From: Nocardioides rotundus
Lineage (GTDB): Bacteria; Actinomycetota; Actinomycetes; Propionibacteriales; Nocardioidaceae
Reading direction: 5' to 3'
DNA: 64,000 nucleotides
Assembly: GCF_019931675.1 (NCBI RefSeq)
Contig: NZ_CP082922.1
Location: forward strand, 1,813,001-1,877,000
A program made the position numbers and the translations under genes. A model generated the notes under the pieces. That model worked only from the letters and a program-made list of their open reading frames with translations. It had not been told where the DNA came from and ran no database searches. Shown piece after piece: positions 51,601 to 58,687 of the stretch (position 1 is its first letter; each line of letters opens with the position of its first letter).

Positions 51601-53502
51601 CTACTTCCTCGTCCGGGCAGCGCGGAGACCGTTGAGGATCACTATCACCTCGGCGATCTCGTGCACCAGCACCACCGCGGCCAGCCCCAGCACGCCGAAC
51701 AGGGCCAGCGGCAACAGGGCGGTGATGATCAGCAGCGACAGGATGATGTTCTGATTGATGATGTGCCGACCGCGACGGGCGTGGTCGAACGCCCGCGGGA
51801 GGAGCCGCAGGTCGTGGCCGGTGAAGGCGACGTCGGCGGACTCGATCGCGGCGTCGGAGCCGGTCGCGCCCATCGCGATGCCGATGTCCGCGGCGGCCAG
51901 GGCGGGGGCGTCGTTGATGCCGTCGCCGATCATCGCGACCGAGCCGTGCCTGCCCAGTCCGCTGATCGCGGCCGCCTTGTCCTCCGGGCGCAGCTCGGCG
52001 CGCACGTCCTCGATCCCGGCCTGCGCGGCCAGCGCCCGGGCGGTGCGGGCGTTGTCGCCGGTGAGCATGGTCATCCCGACGCCCTGGGCGGCGAGGGTGC
52101 GGACCACCTCGGGGACTTCGGGTCGCAGCTCGTCGCGGACGCCGATCGCGGCGACCGGGACGTCGTCGCGGTGCACGATCACGACGGTCATGCCCTGCTC
52201 CTCCAGGCCGGCGACCTGGTCCTTGAGCGTCCCGGCGTCCAGCCAGCGGGGGCTGCCGACGGTGACCCGGGCCCCGTCGAGGGTGCCCTCGATGCCGTGC
52301 CCGGCCTGCTCGGTGACCTCCAGGGCGGCGGGGGCTCCGGGTGCGGCGGCGGTGATCGCGGCGGCCAGCGGGTGGGTGCTGTGCTGCTCCAGGGATGCCG
52401 CCCAGGCCAGGGCCTGCGCCTCGGTCACGCCGTCGGCGGTGAGGACGGCGGTGACGGCGGGCTCGTTGCGGGTGAGGGTGCCGGTCTTGTCGACGGCGAC
52501 GTGGCGGATCACGCCGAACCGCTCGAACACGGCACCGGACTTGATGATCACGCCGAATCTGCTCGCCGAGCCGATCGCGGCGACGACGGTCAGCGGGACG
52601 GAGATCGCCAGCGCGCACGGCGACGCGGCGACGAGCACCACGAGGGCTCGGGTGATCCACAGCTCCGGGTCGCCCAGCAGCGAGCCGATGATCGCGACGA
52701 GGGCGGCGAGGATCAGCACGCCGGGCACGAGCGGCCGGGCGATGCGGTCGGCCAGGCGGGCACGGTCGCCCTTCTCGGCCTGCGCCTGCTCCACCAGCTC
52801 CACGATCGTGGTCAGCGAGTTGTCGGTGCCCGCTGCGGTCGTCTCGACCTCCAGGGCACCGGCGGTGTTGATCGCCCCGGCCGACACCGCGTCGCCGGGC
52901 TCGACCTCCACCGGGATCGACTCCCCGGTGATCGCCGAGGTGTCCAGGCTCGACCGGCCCGTCCGGACGATCCCGTCGGTCGCGATCCGCTCACCCGGAC
53001 GCACGAGCATCAGCTGACCAACGGCCAGATCCTTCGCGGCGACCTCCACGGGCGCGCCGTCCTGCCGGATGGTCGCGGTCTCCGGGACCAGCTTGAGCAG
53101 CGCCCGCAGCCCGCCGCGGGCGCGGTCCATGGCCTTGTCCTCCAGCGCTTCGGCGATGGAGTACAGGAACGCCAGCGCCGCGGCCTCCTCGACGTAGCCG
53201 AGGATGACCGCGCCGACCGCGCTGATCGTCATCAGCAGCCCGATGCCCAGCTTGCCCGTGAACAGCTTGCGGATCGCGCCGGGCGTGAACGTCGACGCAC
53301 CCAGCAGCAGGCCGATCCAGAACGCCACCAGCGCCGGGATCTCCGCACCCGTCCATTCCAGGACCAGGCCCGTGCCGAACGCTACGCCGGAGAACACCGG
53401 GACCATGATCCCGCGGTCACGCCACCACGGACGCTCCCGCTCCTCCTCGGCCTCCTCGCCGACCCGGGTCTCCGGCTCGTCGCAGCCGCACGCCGCGCTC
53501 AC
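51601..53502 (-). CDS. P1B-type heavy-metal-translocating ATPase (CtpG/Cd-Pb exporter-like)
   Basis: Start GTG 53502 overlaps the cmtR-like stop as GTGA. The 633-residue protein lacks an HMA domain but has a Cys-containing, acidic N-terminus (SAACGCDEPE). TM segments flank the actuator (TGES), and the TM6 metal site is ASPCALAIS. Phosphorylation site is DKTGT, ATP-binding HP is in STHPLAAA, hinge is GDGINDAPAL, and TM8 has HEIAEVIVILNGLR. SPC is usual for P1B-4 ATPases (Co/Zn/Fe), while the genetic link to a CmtR-type sensor points to Cd/Pb. It exports toxic metal ions from the cytoplasm. Confidence 0.9.
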   Translation of the reverse strand: MSAACGCDEPETRVGEEAEEERERPWWRDRGIMVPVFSGVAFGTGLVLEWTGAEIPALVAFWIGLLLGASTFTPGAIRKLFTGKLGIGLLMTISAVGAVILGYVEEAAALAFLYSIAEALEDKAMDRARGGLRALLKLVPETATIRQDGAPVEVAAKDLAVGQLMLVRPGERIATDGIVRTGRSSLDTSAITGESIPVEVEPGDAVSAGAINTAGALEVETTAAGTDNSLTTIVELVEQAQAEKGDRARLADRIARPLVPGVLILAALVAIIGSLLGDPELWITRALVVLVAASPCALAISVPLTVVAAIGSASRFGVIIKSGAVFERFGVIRHVAVDKTGTLTRNEPAVTAVLTADGVTEAQALAWAASLEQHSTHPLAAAITAAAPGAPAALEVTEQAGHGIEGTLDGARVTVGSPRWLDAGTLKDQVAGLEEQGMTVVIVHRDDVPVAAIGVRDELRPEVPEVVRTLAAQGVGMTMLTGDNARTARALAAQAGIEDVRAELRPEDKAAAISGLGRHGSVAMIGDGINDAPALAAADIGIAMGATGSDAAIESADVAFTGHDLRLLPRAFDHARRGRHIINQNIILSLLIITALLPLALFGVLGLAAVVLVHEIAEVIVILNGLRAARTRK

Positions 53503-53858
53503 GCGCCCGCTCCCGTCCCACAGCAGCCCGGCACCGTGCACTCGGCGTCCACGCACGGCGCGTGCTCGTCCACGGCCAGCGTCACGTCCACCAGCGCCGT
53601 GAGCGCCGCCGCGAGGTGCGGGTCGGCGATCTCGTAGCGCGTCTGCCGACCCTCGGGCTCGGCGACTACGATCCCGCAGTCGCGAAGACAGGTCAGGTGG
53701 TTCGACACGTTGGAGCGCGTCAGCTCCAGCTCGCGCGAGAGCACGGCCGGGTAGCTCGGCCCGTCCAACAGGGTCATCAGGATCCGGGAGCGCGTCGGGT
53801 CCGCCATGGCCCGGCCGAGCCGGTTCACGACGTCGAGGCGAGAAGCAATGGTCAGCAT
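53499..53858 (-). CDS. CmtR-like ArsR/SmtB-family metal-sensing repressor
   Basis: The 119-residue winged-helix protein has ADPTRSRILMTLLDGPSY and recognition helix LTRSNVSNHLTCLRDCGIVV, whose two Cys match CmtR Cys57 and Cys61. EGRQTRYEIAD forms the wing, and the C-terminal Cys cluster HAPCVDAECTVPGCCG includes the Cys equivalent to CmtR Cys102. CmtR of Mycobacterium tuberculosis senses Cd(II) and Pb(II) and releases DNA on binding. The gene overlaps the P-ATPase gene and is preceded by a leaderless-type promoter, so autoregulation is likely. Confidence 0.92.
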   Translation of the reverse strand: MLTIASRLDVVNRLGRAMADPTRSRILMTLLDGPSYPAVLSRELELTRSNVSNHLTCLRDCGIVVAEPEGRQTRYEIADPHLAAALTALVDVTLAVDEHAPCVDAECTVPGCCGTGAGA

Positions 53859-53894
53859 GCACTGAACTATACAGCAGGCACTGACCTATTGTCA
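53859..53894 (-). promoter_or_regulatory. Leaderless promoter and operator of the cmtR-like operon
   Basis: On the minus strand a -35 TGACAA (53889-53894) is separated by 17 bp from -10 TATAGT (53866-53871). The ATG at 53858 is only 7 nt past the -10, so transcription probably begins at the start codon. Two direct repeats ACTGAACTA and ACTGACCTA (plus-strand 53861-53869 and 53880-53888) overlap the promoter and are candidates for the repressor site. Confidence 0.6.
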
Positions 53895-53947
53895 CTCTGT
53901 GGAGTTCTGCCGCACGCGCTCCGCGCGCTTGCCCTCGGGAGCTGGGG

Positions 53948-54850
53948 TCACCTCCGCCAGCGGGGCCATGTCGGCATCCCGCGGCCCCTCCACGTCTCCG
54001 CCAGGCCGACGATCCAGCGGGCGGACGCGAAGAGGGCGTAGCCGGCACTGGCGAGACCAGCGCTGACCACGAGCCAGCGCCCGATGCCGAGCCACACGCT
54101 CCCGTCCACGTCCAGCGCCCACTGAGCACCCGTGATCAGGCCCGCTACGGCCATCCAGACGCCCGCGACCAGCATCGCGAGCGGCACGAGCGCGAGGAGC
54201 ATCGCGGCGGCGGCGCTCCAGAGCTGGCGTGCCTCGACCTTCGCCGTCGCGGCGATGACCCTTTCGGCCCGCTCGTTCGCGGCGTCGAGGTTCGCCGTCA
54301 TCGTGGCCGAGGCCTCCCCGGCGACCTGTTCGACGGCCTTCTGCACGCGCTCCTCGGTGCGCTTCTCGATCCGCTGCACGGCACCGCCGACCCTGCTCAC
54401 GAGCGCCCTGCTCTCGTCGGCCTGTGCCTTGAGCGCTTCACATGCTGCGGTCGTAACTGTGTGATTCCTCTGCGCTTCGACGATCAAGCTCTGCGAGGCG
54501 CTCTTCAGCTTCTCGCCGTCGAGACTCTGCGCGAATTCGCCGAGCGTGCTCGCGATCTCGCTCTGCCTGCTCGCGATACTCGCGATCCTCTCGGACACGT
54601 CGCTGGAGGGCGAGGAGGTCGACGGCGGGGCCGTGATCCGCTCCAGCCGCCTCGTCGTCTCCTCGTCCATGACCTTCACGAACCCCGCGAGCTTCTTCTG
54701 CTGCTCGGCCAGCCGGTCGAGCCTCGCATTCTGCGCCTCGACGGCGGCGAGGATCGAGGTCAACGCCTCCATCGTCTCCGGACTGCCGAGCTGCTGCCGC
54801 TGCTCGTCCTGCGCGTTCTGCTGCTTCAATCGATCGAGCGCTGCGCTCAT
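53948..54850 (-). CDS. Coiled-coil membrane protein, MobB-like, overlapping the relaxase gene
   Basis: The 300-residue protein begins MSAALDRLKQQNAQDEQRQQ and has about 190 residues of Gln/Glu/Ala-rich coiled coil. Two TM helices follow (MLLALVPLAMLVAGVWMAVAG and WLVVSAGLASAGYALFASA) and a basic tail. Its first 413 bp lie inside the relaxase gene in another frame, like mobB within mobA in RSF1010. MobB proteins of that type stabilise the relaxase at the membrane and transfer channel. Homology is not demonstrable by eye; architecture and position support the comparison. Confidence 0.7.
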   Translation of the reverse strand: MSAALDRLKQQNAQDEQRQQLGSPETMEALTSILAAVEAQNARLDRLAEQQKKLAGFVKVMDEETTRRLERITAPPSTSSPSSDVSERIASIASRQSEIASTLGEFAQSLDGEKLKSASQSLIVEAQRNHTVTTAACEALKAQADESRALVSRVGGAVQRIEKRTEERVQKAVEQVAGEASATMTANLDAANERAERVIAATAKVEARQLWSAAAAMLLALVPLAMLVAGVWMAVAGLITGAQWALDVDGSVWLGIGRWLVVSAGLASAGYALFASARWIVGLAETWRGRGMPTWPRWRR

Positions 54851-55721
54851 GGTCCTGCTCCTTCTGCTGCTGGTGGTAGTCGAAGAACGCCTGCGCGCCC
54901 TCCGGGGTGAAGTCCGCAGAGAGGGCGCTCGTGCGCTTGCGGCGCTCGGCGCGCCCGGACTCGCCGCGGCGGTCCTCGATGTAGAGCGTCCACGTCTCCT
55001 TGCCGACGTTCTTGCCCCGCTTGCTGACGGCGGTGTGCAGGCGCATCCGCGGCACCCGCTCGTCGTCGCCGAGCCGCTGGTTCTGCTCCTCGATCACCGC
55101 TTCGAGACCGGCCTTATCCACCGCGCGGGGATCGGCCAGGGCTGCTCTCATACGGTCGCCCATCTCACGGTCGAGCCCACCCTCAGCGAAGTCCTCGCGG
55201 CGCAGCTCCCAGTCCTTCGGCGCGTGCTCCAGCCGCTTCACGACCGAGAGGCCGTGCTCGCGCATCAGCTCGTCGTTCGCCGACTGCACGCCCCGCTGGT
55301 TCCCGGCCTTGCGGTCGTGGAACGTGCGGTAGTCGCTGAGCGCCTTCCCGGTCCGGTTGTTGTGGTTGATGACCAAGATGTGGTTGTGCGGCTTGCGGCC
55401 ACGTCCATCCACATGCGTCAAGACGAGGCAGTCCGAATCCGGGTGCATCCTCTTCGCCAGCAGGTAGCCCAGATCATTCACCCGCTGCACGTCCTCCGGG
55501 CTCTTCGGGTCGAACTCCTCATCGCTGAAGCTCTGCCTGTAGTGCAGCGCCTCGACGTCGCGCTTCGTGTGCTGCGTGAGCGCGCGGGCGCGCGCCGAGA
55601 ACGCTCCCGGGCCTCCCGGCACGTCGCACGTGACCGCGACCCCGCGCTCGTCCTCCTTGCCCCGGATGTAGCGCTCCGTGTCCGCGGCGCTCGTGCTCGG
55701 GCTGTAGTGCGTGGTGCTCAT
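54438..55721 (-). CDS. MobA-type relaxase (MOB_P-like)
   Basis: The 427-residue nickase has N-terminal MSTTHYSPSTSAADTERYI with candidate catalytic Tyr. The metal-binding histidine motif is LVLTHVDGRGRKPHNHILVINH (HxD...HNH, about residue 105), followed by KALSDYRTFHDRKAGNQRG. From about residue 290 the sequence becomes a charged Arg/Glu/Ala low-complexity helix that overlaps the coiled-coil gene in another frame. It should nick oriT and pilot the strand. ATG 55721 overlaps the mobC stop by 4 bp. Confidence 0.85.
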   Translation of the reverse strand: MSTTHYSPSTSAADTERYIRGKEDERGVAVTCDVPGGPGAFSARARALTQHTKRDVEALHYRQSFSDEEFDPKSPEDVQRVNDLGYLLAKRMHPDSDCLVLTHVDGRGRKPHNHILVINHNNRTGKALSDYRTFHDRKAGNQRGVQSANDELMREHGLSVVKRLEHAPKDWELRREDFAEGGLDREMGDRMRAALADPRAVDKAGLEAVIEEQNQRLGDDERVPRMRLHTAVSKRGKNVGKETWTLYIEDRRGESGRAERRKRTSALSADFTPEGAQAFFDYHQQQKEQDHERSARSIEAAERAGRAAAAARQSGDDGGVDLDPRRRRGAECEARPAGRAAEEARGVREGHGRGDDEAAGADHGPAVDLLALQRRVREDREYREQAERDREHARRIRAESRRREAEERLAELDRRSAEESHSYDRSM

Positions 55722-56308
55722 GAGACCGTCCGATCACCGAGCAGGGCGCGGACCTCGCGCAGCAGCTCGATCAGCTCGGGCACCTCCGCCGACAGCGCCA
55801 CCGCCTCACCGGCCCGTGCACGGCGGTCCAGGTCGTTGACGTTGATCGCCAGCGGGCGCACCTGCGCGGCCAGCTCCCGGGCGTCCGCCGAGGCCTGCGC
55901 GCGCGTCTCGACCCCGAGCAGGCGTGCGGCCACGGCGGCGTCCAGCTCCTCGCTCCGAGAGGCGTGCAGGGCATCGCGCACGACGCTCCGCACCCACGTG
56001 CTCGGAGCCAGCCCGAGCCGCTTCGCACGAGTGCGCAGCGCCCCGAGCGTGGCGTCATCGAAGCGGGTATCGAGCCGCCCGCCGCTGCCACGACGACGCT
56101 TCGCGCCGCCGTGACTCTGCCGCACAACCTCCGCATCAGCCCGACCGGTGCTCACCGGGGAGTCGGCCTGCTGCTCCACCTGTACGCCAGAGTGGCAAGC
56201 AGTAGCCCCGTCGGACACATCGCTGGCGCTCGTGCCCTCCGTGGCTGCTTGCGAGGGGGCTCCGCCCCCTTCGATCCCCTGGAAGTGTCCATCGAGCTCG
56301 GTGCTCAT
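55718..56308 (-). CDS. mobC: MobC-family mobilization accessory protein
   Basis: ATG 56308 overlaps the rep stop as ATGA. The 196-residue protein has an approximately 75-residue polar N-terminus and a ribbon-helix-helix type segment (GGRLDTRFDDATLGALRTRAKRLGLAPSTWVRS). The C-terminal helical MobC domain reads LAAQVRPLAINVNDLDRRARAG and ELIELLREVRALLG. MobC proteins bind oriT and help the relaxase. It directly precedes the relaxase gene with 4-bp overlap. Confidence 0.85.
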   Translation of the reverse strand: MSTELDGHFQGIEGGGAPSQAATEGTSASDVSDGATACHSGVQVEQQADSPVSTGRADAEVVRQSHGGAKRRRGSGGRLDTRFDDATLGALRTRAKRLGLAPSTWVRSVVRDALHASRSEELDAAVAARLLGVETRAQASADARELAAQVRPLAINVNDLDRRARAGEAVALSAEVPELIELLREVRALLGDRTVS

Positions 56309-57717
56309 GCCGCACCTCCGATCAGCGCCATCGGCACGTCTGGGCTGCGCACCGCGAGACCGCCCAGCAGCTCGGCGACCGCGCCGTCCGCGTCGTGTTC
56401 CGCCGAGGTCTCGGGACCGTAGGTCAGTTCCCGCGACCCGGCGTTCTGGTGGTACGCGTTGCCGTACATGCCGGGCGTGTGCGCGGCGGCCGGAACGCTG
56501 CACTGGTGCCACTCGTAAGGCTCGATCTTCCCGATGTGCTGCACGAGGTACCGGTTGATGTCATCGGCGCGGAAGACCTTCACCACGGACGCCAGGCGAC
56601 GGATGAACTGGTCCAGCGCCTCGTCCACGTTGCCCTTCTGTCGGGCGTAGTAGAAGAACTCGACGGGTTCGATGGTGGCCGTGATGACGATGAGCCGCGG
56701 GGCCACCTCCCCCTTGTTCCTGTAGCGAGCCTTCGCCGGAGAAGCGTTGAACGGATCGAGCAGCAGCAACCAGTCGTTCGCGTCCATCGCCGAGGCCCGC
56801 AGATCGTCGAGCAGCAGCACTTCCTCCCCGCGCCAGTCATCGAGCGGGTTCCCCGTCGCGGCCCGGTAGACCTGCCACCGCACGCCGTGGGCGTTCACCG
56901 AGTCGAGCGCTGCCGTGATGAAGTCCGTGGCGAACCGCGTCTTGCCGATCCCGGCATCCCCGTGGACGAACACCACGTGCGTCGAGAACTCCCCGGCGCG
57001 GAGCTTCGCCGCCGCCCGGTACGCGCGGCGCTGGCCGTAGGCCGACAGAGCGTCGTCGATCTCCCGCTGATGCCGGGAGTAGATGTCGAACAGCTCATCG
57101 GTGAGCATGATCTGATCGCGCGTGACCTCTCCCTGGAGCACGCGCTCACGCATGTCCTCGAAATTCTCGGCGACGACCTTCTTCTTCACGTGCGCGCGAC
57201 CCTTGAGCCACGTCTCCCGGCGCTGGGCATCGATGCCGAGGTAGTCCGGCCCGCGCACCGTGGCGACCTCCGACGGCGCGTACTGGTGCTTGTCCGCGTA
57301 CTTCACGTGCGTCAGATACGACAGCATGTTGTCGAAGGCGTACCGCCCGCGACCGGGCTTCTCGACGTACTGAGGCTCGACGCCGATGCCGAACGCGAGC
57401 CGATCCAGCGGGGCGCTTTTCGCGCGGCTGGCGAACTTGATGACCGCGTGCAGGTGCTCGGGCTTCGGCTCGACCACGAGCGCCTTCTCCGTGTCGCTCC
57501 AGACCTCGCGCTCGTCCTTGTCGTGCACGATGCCGTAGGCCTCGATGACCTCGCAGCCGATGGCCTCGAGCCGCTGCACCACGTAGGCGAGGATCGTCTC
57601 GGCTCCCTGCCGGAGCAGCGCGGCACCGTTCGCGTCCTCGGCGGCCCAGGTCCAGTACGACGGATCGAGGTACTGCGTGAGCCCGATGCTCGTCGGGTTG
57701 TTCTCCTGCTTAGCCAC
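56305..57717 (-). CDS. HUH replication initiator with SF3 helicase domain (bacterial CRESS-like Rep)
   Basis: Start GTG 57717 (MAKQENNPTSIGLTQYLDP) is inferred; upstream frame to 57885 is implausible. The 470-residue protein has a Rep_2-like nuclease domain with AYGIVHDKDEREVW, HUH motif PEHLHAVIKFA (about residue 85) and catalytic-Tyr region LSYLTHVKYADKHQY (about 130). The helicase domain has Walker A VHGDAGIGKTRFA (about 255), Walker B VLLLDDLRAS and motif C LIVITATIEPVEFFYY. This nuclease-SF3 fusion is the architecture of CRESS-DNA virus Reps and of bacterial pCRESS plasmids. It probably starts rolling-circle replication of the excised element. Confidence 0.85.
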   Translation of the reverse strand: MAKQENNPTSIGLTQYLDPSYWTWAAEDANGAALLRQGAETILAYVVQRLEAIGCEVIEAYGIVHDKDEREVWSDTEKALVVEPKPEHLHAVIKFASRAKSAPLDRLAFGIGVEPQYVEKPGRGRYAFDNMLSYLTHVKYADKHQYAPSEVATVRGPDYLGIDAQRRETWLKGRAHVKKKVVAENFEDMRERVLQGEVTRDQIMLTDELFDIYSRHQREIDDALSAYGQRRAYRAAAKLRAGEFSTHVVFVHGDAGIGKTRFATDFITAALDSVNAHGVRWQVYRAATGNPLDDWRGEEVLLLDDLRASAMDANDWLLLLDPFNASPAKARYRNKGEVAPRLIVITATIEPVEFFYYARQKGNVDEALDQFIRRLASVVKVFRADDINRYLVQHIGKIEPYEWHQCSVPAAAHTPGMYGNAYHQNAGSRELTYGPETSAEHDADGAVAELLGGLAVRSPDVPMALIGGAA

Positions 57718-58045
57718 GGCGACTACCCCCACCGTGGGAGGCGCGACGACTCTCAGAGGGAGTCCGGCGCCTAAATGACCCCCTATTGACCCCCAAATGA
57801 GACCCCAAATGATCCCGCGTGGCCGCGTGACGGAGCGAGCGCAGAAACGCCTTCTGACCAGGCGTGTTGTTGCAAGGCGCGGCAATCGACAAGCCCTTGC
57901 CGCGCCCGTAGGAACGAATGAGGGTCTCAGAACTCTTGGAGTTCACGACGACGGGCATCCCGCCTTCGGCGGGTGCCAGGCCAGGCCCTCCGGGCGGGGT
58001 CAGGTCGGCGGGAGCGGTGCTGGGGTTGCGGGCGTCGGTTCGCAT
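57710..58045 (-). CDS. Small basic hypothetical protein, coupled to rep
   Basis: Start ATG 58045 shares a TGATG junction with the upstream stop; the end overlaps rep by 8 bp. The 111-residue product has a Pro/Ala-rich N-terminus (MRTDARNPSTAPADLTPPGG), then VVVNSKSSETLIRSYGRGKGLSIAAPCNNTPGQKAFLRSL and a basic Ser/Arg-rich tail. No family recognised. The repeated coupling pattern suggests it is translated. It may be DNA-binding or a replication accessory. Confidence 0.55.
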   Translation of the reverse strand: MRTDARNPSTAPADLTPPGGPGLAPAEGGMPVVVNSKSSETLIRSYGRGKGLSIAAPCNNTPGQKAFLRSLRHAATRDHLGSHLGVNRGSFRRRTPSESRRASHGGGSRRG

Positions 58046-58293
58046 CAGCGACCACCGCCCTTGCGGTAGCGCTTGATGACGGCCTGATGGGTGACGCCGA
58101 GGGCGTCGCCGATCCTGACCCAGGTCACCCCGTCGGCGCGAGCATCGGCGACGGCGATCTCGACGGCCTCCTCCAGCACGGAGCGAAGCACGCCGAGGTC
58201 GTAGAGGCGGGCCTCCGCGTCGGCGAGAGCGGGATCGCCCAGACGCCAGTGGAACGCCTCGACGTGATCGAGGGCGGCAGCATTCGCAGTCAT
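58045..58293 (-). CDS. Small HTH protein
   Basis: The 82-residue protein is helical in the N-terminal 45 residues (FHWRLGDPALADAEARLYDLGVLRSVLEEAVEIA). It ends with a HTH-like motif DGVTWVRIGDALGVTHQAVIKRYRKGGG, resembling resolvase/sigma-type HTH. ATG 58293 overlaps the upstream stop in a TGATG junction. Probable DNA-binding regulator of the rep-mob operon. Confidence 0.7.
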   Translation of the reverse strand: MTANAAALDHVEAFHWRLGDPALADAEARLYDLGVLRSVLEEAVEIAVADARADGVTWVRIGDALGVTHQAVIKRYRKGGGR

Positions 58294-58505
58294 CAGCGAC
58301 CACCGCCCATCACGGAGGCGACGGCGGCGCGCTGACGCGGGGTCAGCGGCGTGTTGGCCAGGCGCTCACCGGCACGGCGACCGGCGGCACGGGCGGCGGC
58401 GATGACGGGATCGAGCCCATCAGACTGCGGAACGGGGGTCGAGTCCTGGGCGATCCCAGGACGGTCCAGCGCGGAAGCGCGGGGAGCGTCGATAACGACA
58501 GACAT
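58293..58505 (-). CDS. Small hypothetical protein heading the rep-mob operon
   Basis: The 70-residue protein starts at ATG 58505 after GAGGTC. The pattern is MSVVIDAPRASALDRPG, then DPVIAAARAAGRRAGERLANTPLTPRQRAAVASVMGGGR. Helices suggest a small DNA- or protein-binding protein; related short proteins with TPxQRAxVA segments occur in actinobacterial plasmids, as far as I recall. It is the first gene of the minus-strand run 58505-53948. The operon promoter should lie in the 182-bp gap 58506-58687. Confidence 0.6.
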   Translation of the reverse strand: MSVVIDAPRASALDRPGIAQDSTPVPQSDGLDPVIAAARAAGRRAGERLANTPLTPRQRAAVASVMGGGR

Positions 58506-58646
58506 CGGAAGACCTCAGACATGAGTGTGCTTCCGGTTCCCCGCCACCGTAGTTGGGCTGTTTGACCGGCTACTCATCCGGGAGCAGAACCCCGCGCTTC
58601 AAAGTCGCGGCCCCGGTGGGATCTTCTTGTCTGTAACCATTCTCCC

Positions 58647-58684
58647 ATGACTCGACTCACCATTGCAATGACGAGTCGAGCCAT
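58647..58684. other. Stem-loop (11 of 12 bp) between rep operon and integrase: origin or terminator candidate
   Basis: Arm 58647-58658 (ATGACTCGACTC) pairs with 58673-58684 (GAGTCGAGCCAT) with one mismatch, around a 14-nt loop ACCATTGCAATGAC containing the palindrome ATTGCAAT. It lies just past the integrase stop and upstream of the rep operon. It could terminate int or be the Rep nick-site hairpin, since CRESS-type origins are stem-loops with the nick in the loop. No canonical nonanucleotide is present. Confidence 0.45.
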
Positions 58685-58687
58685 GAG

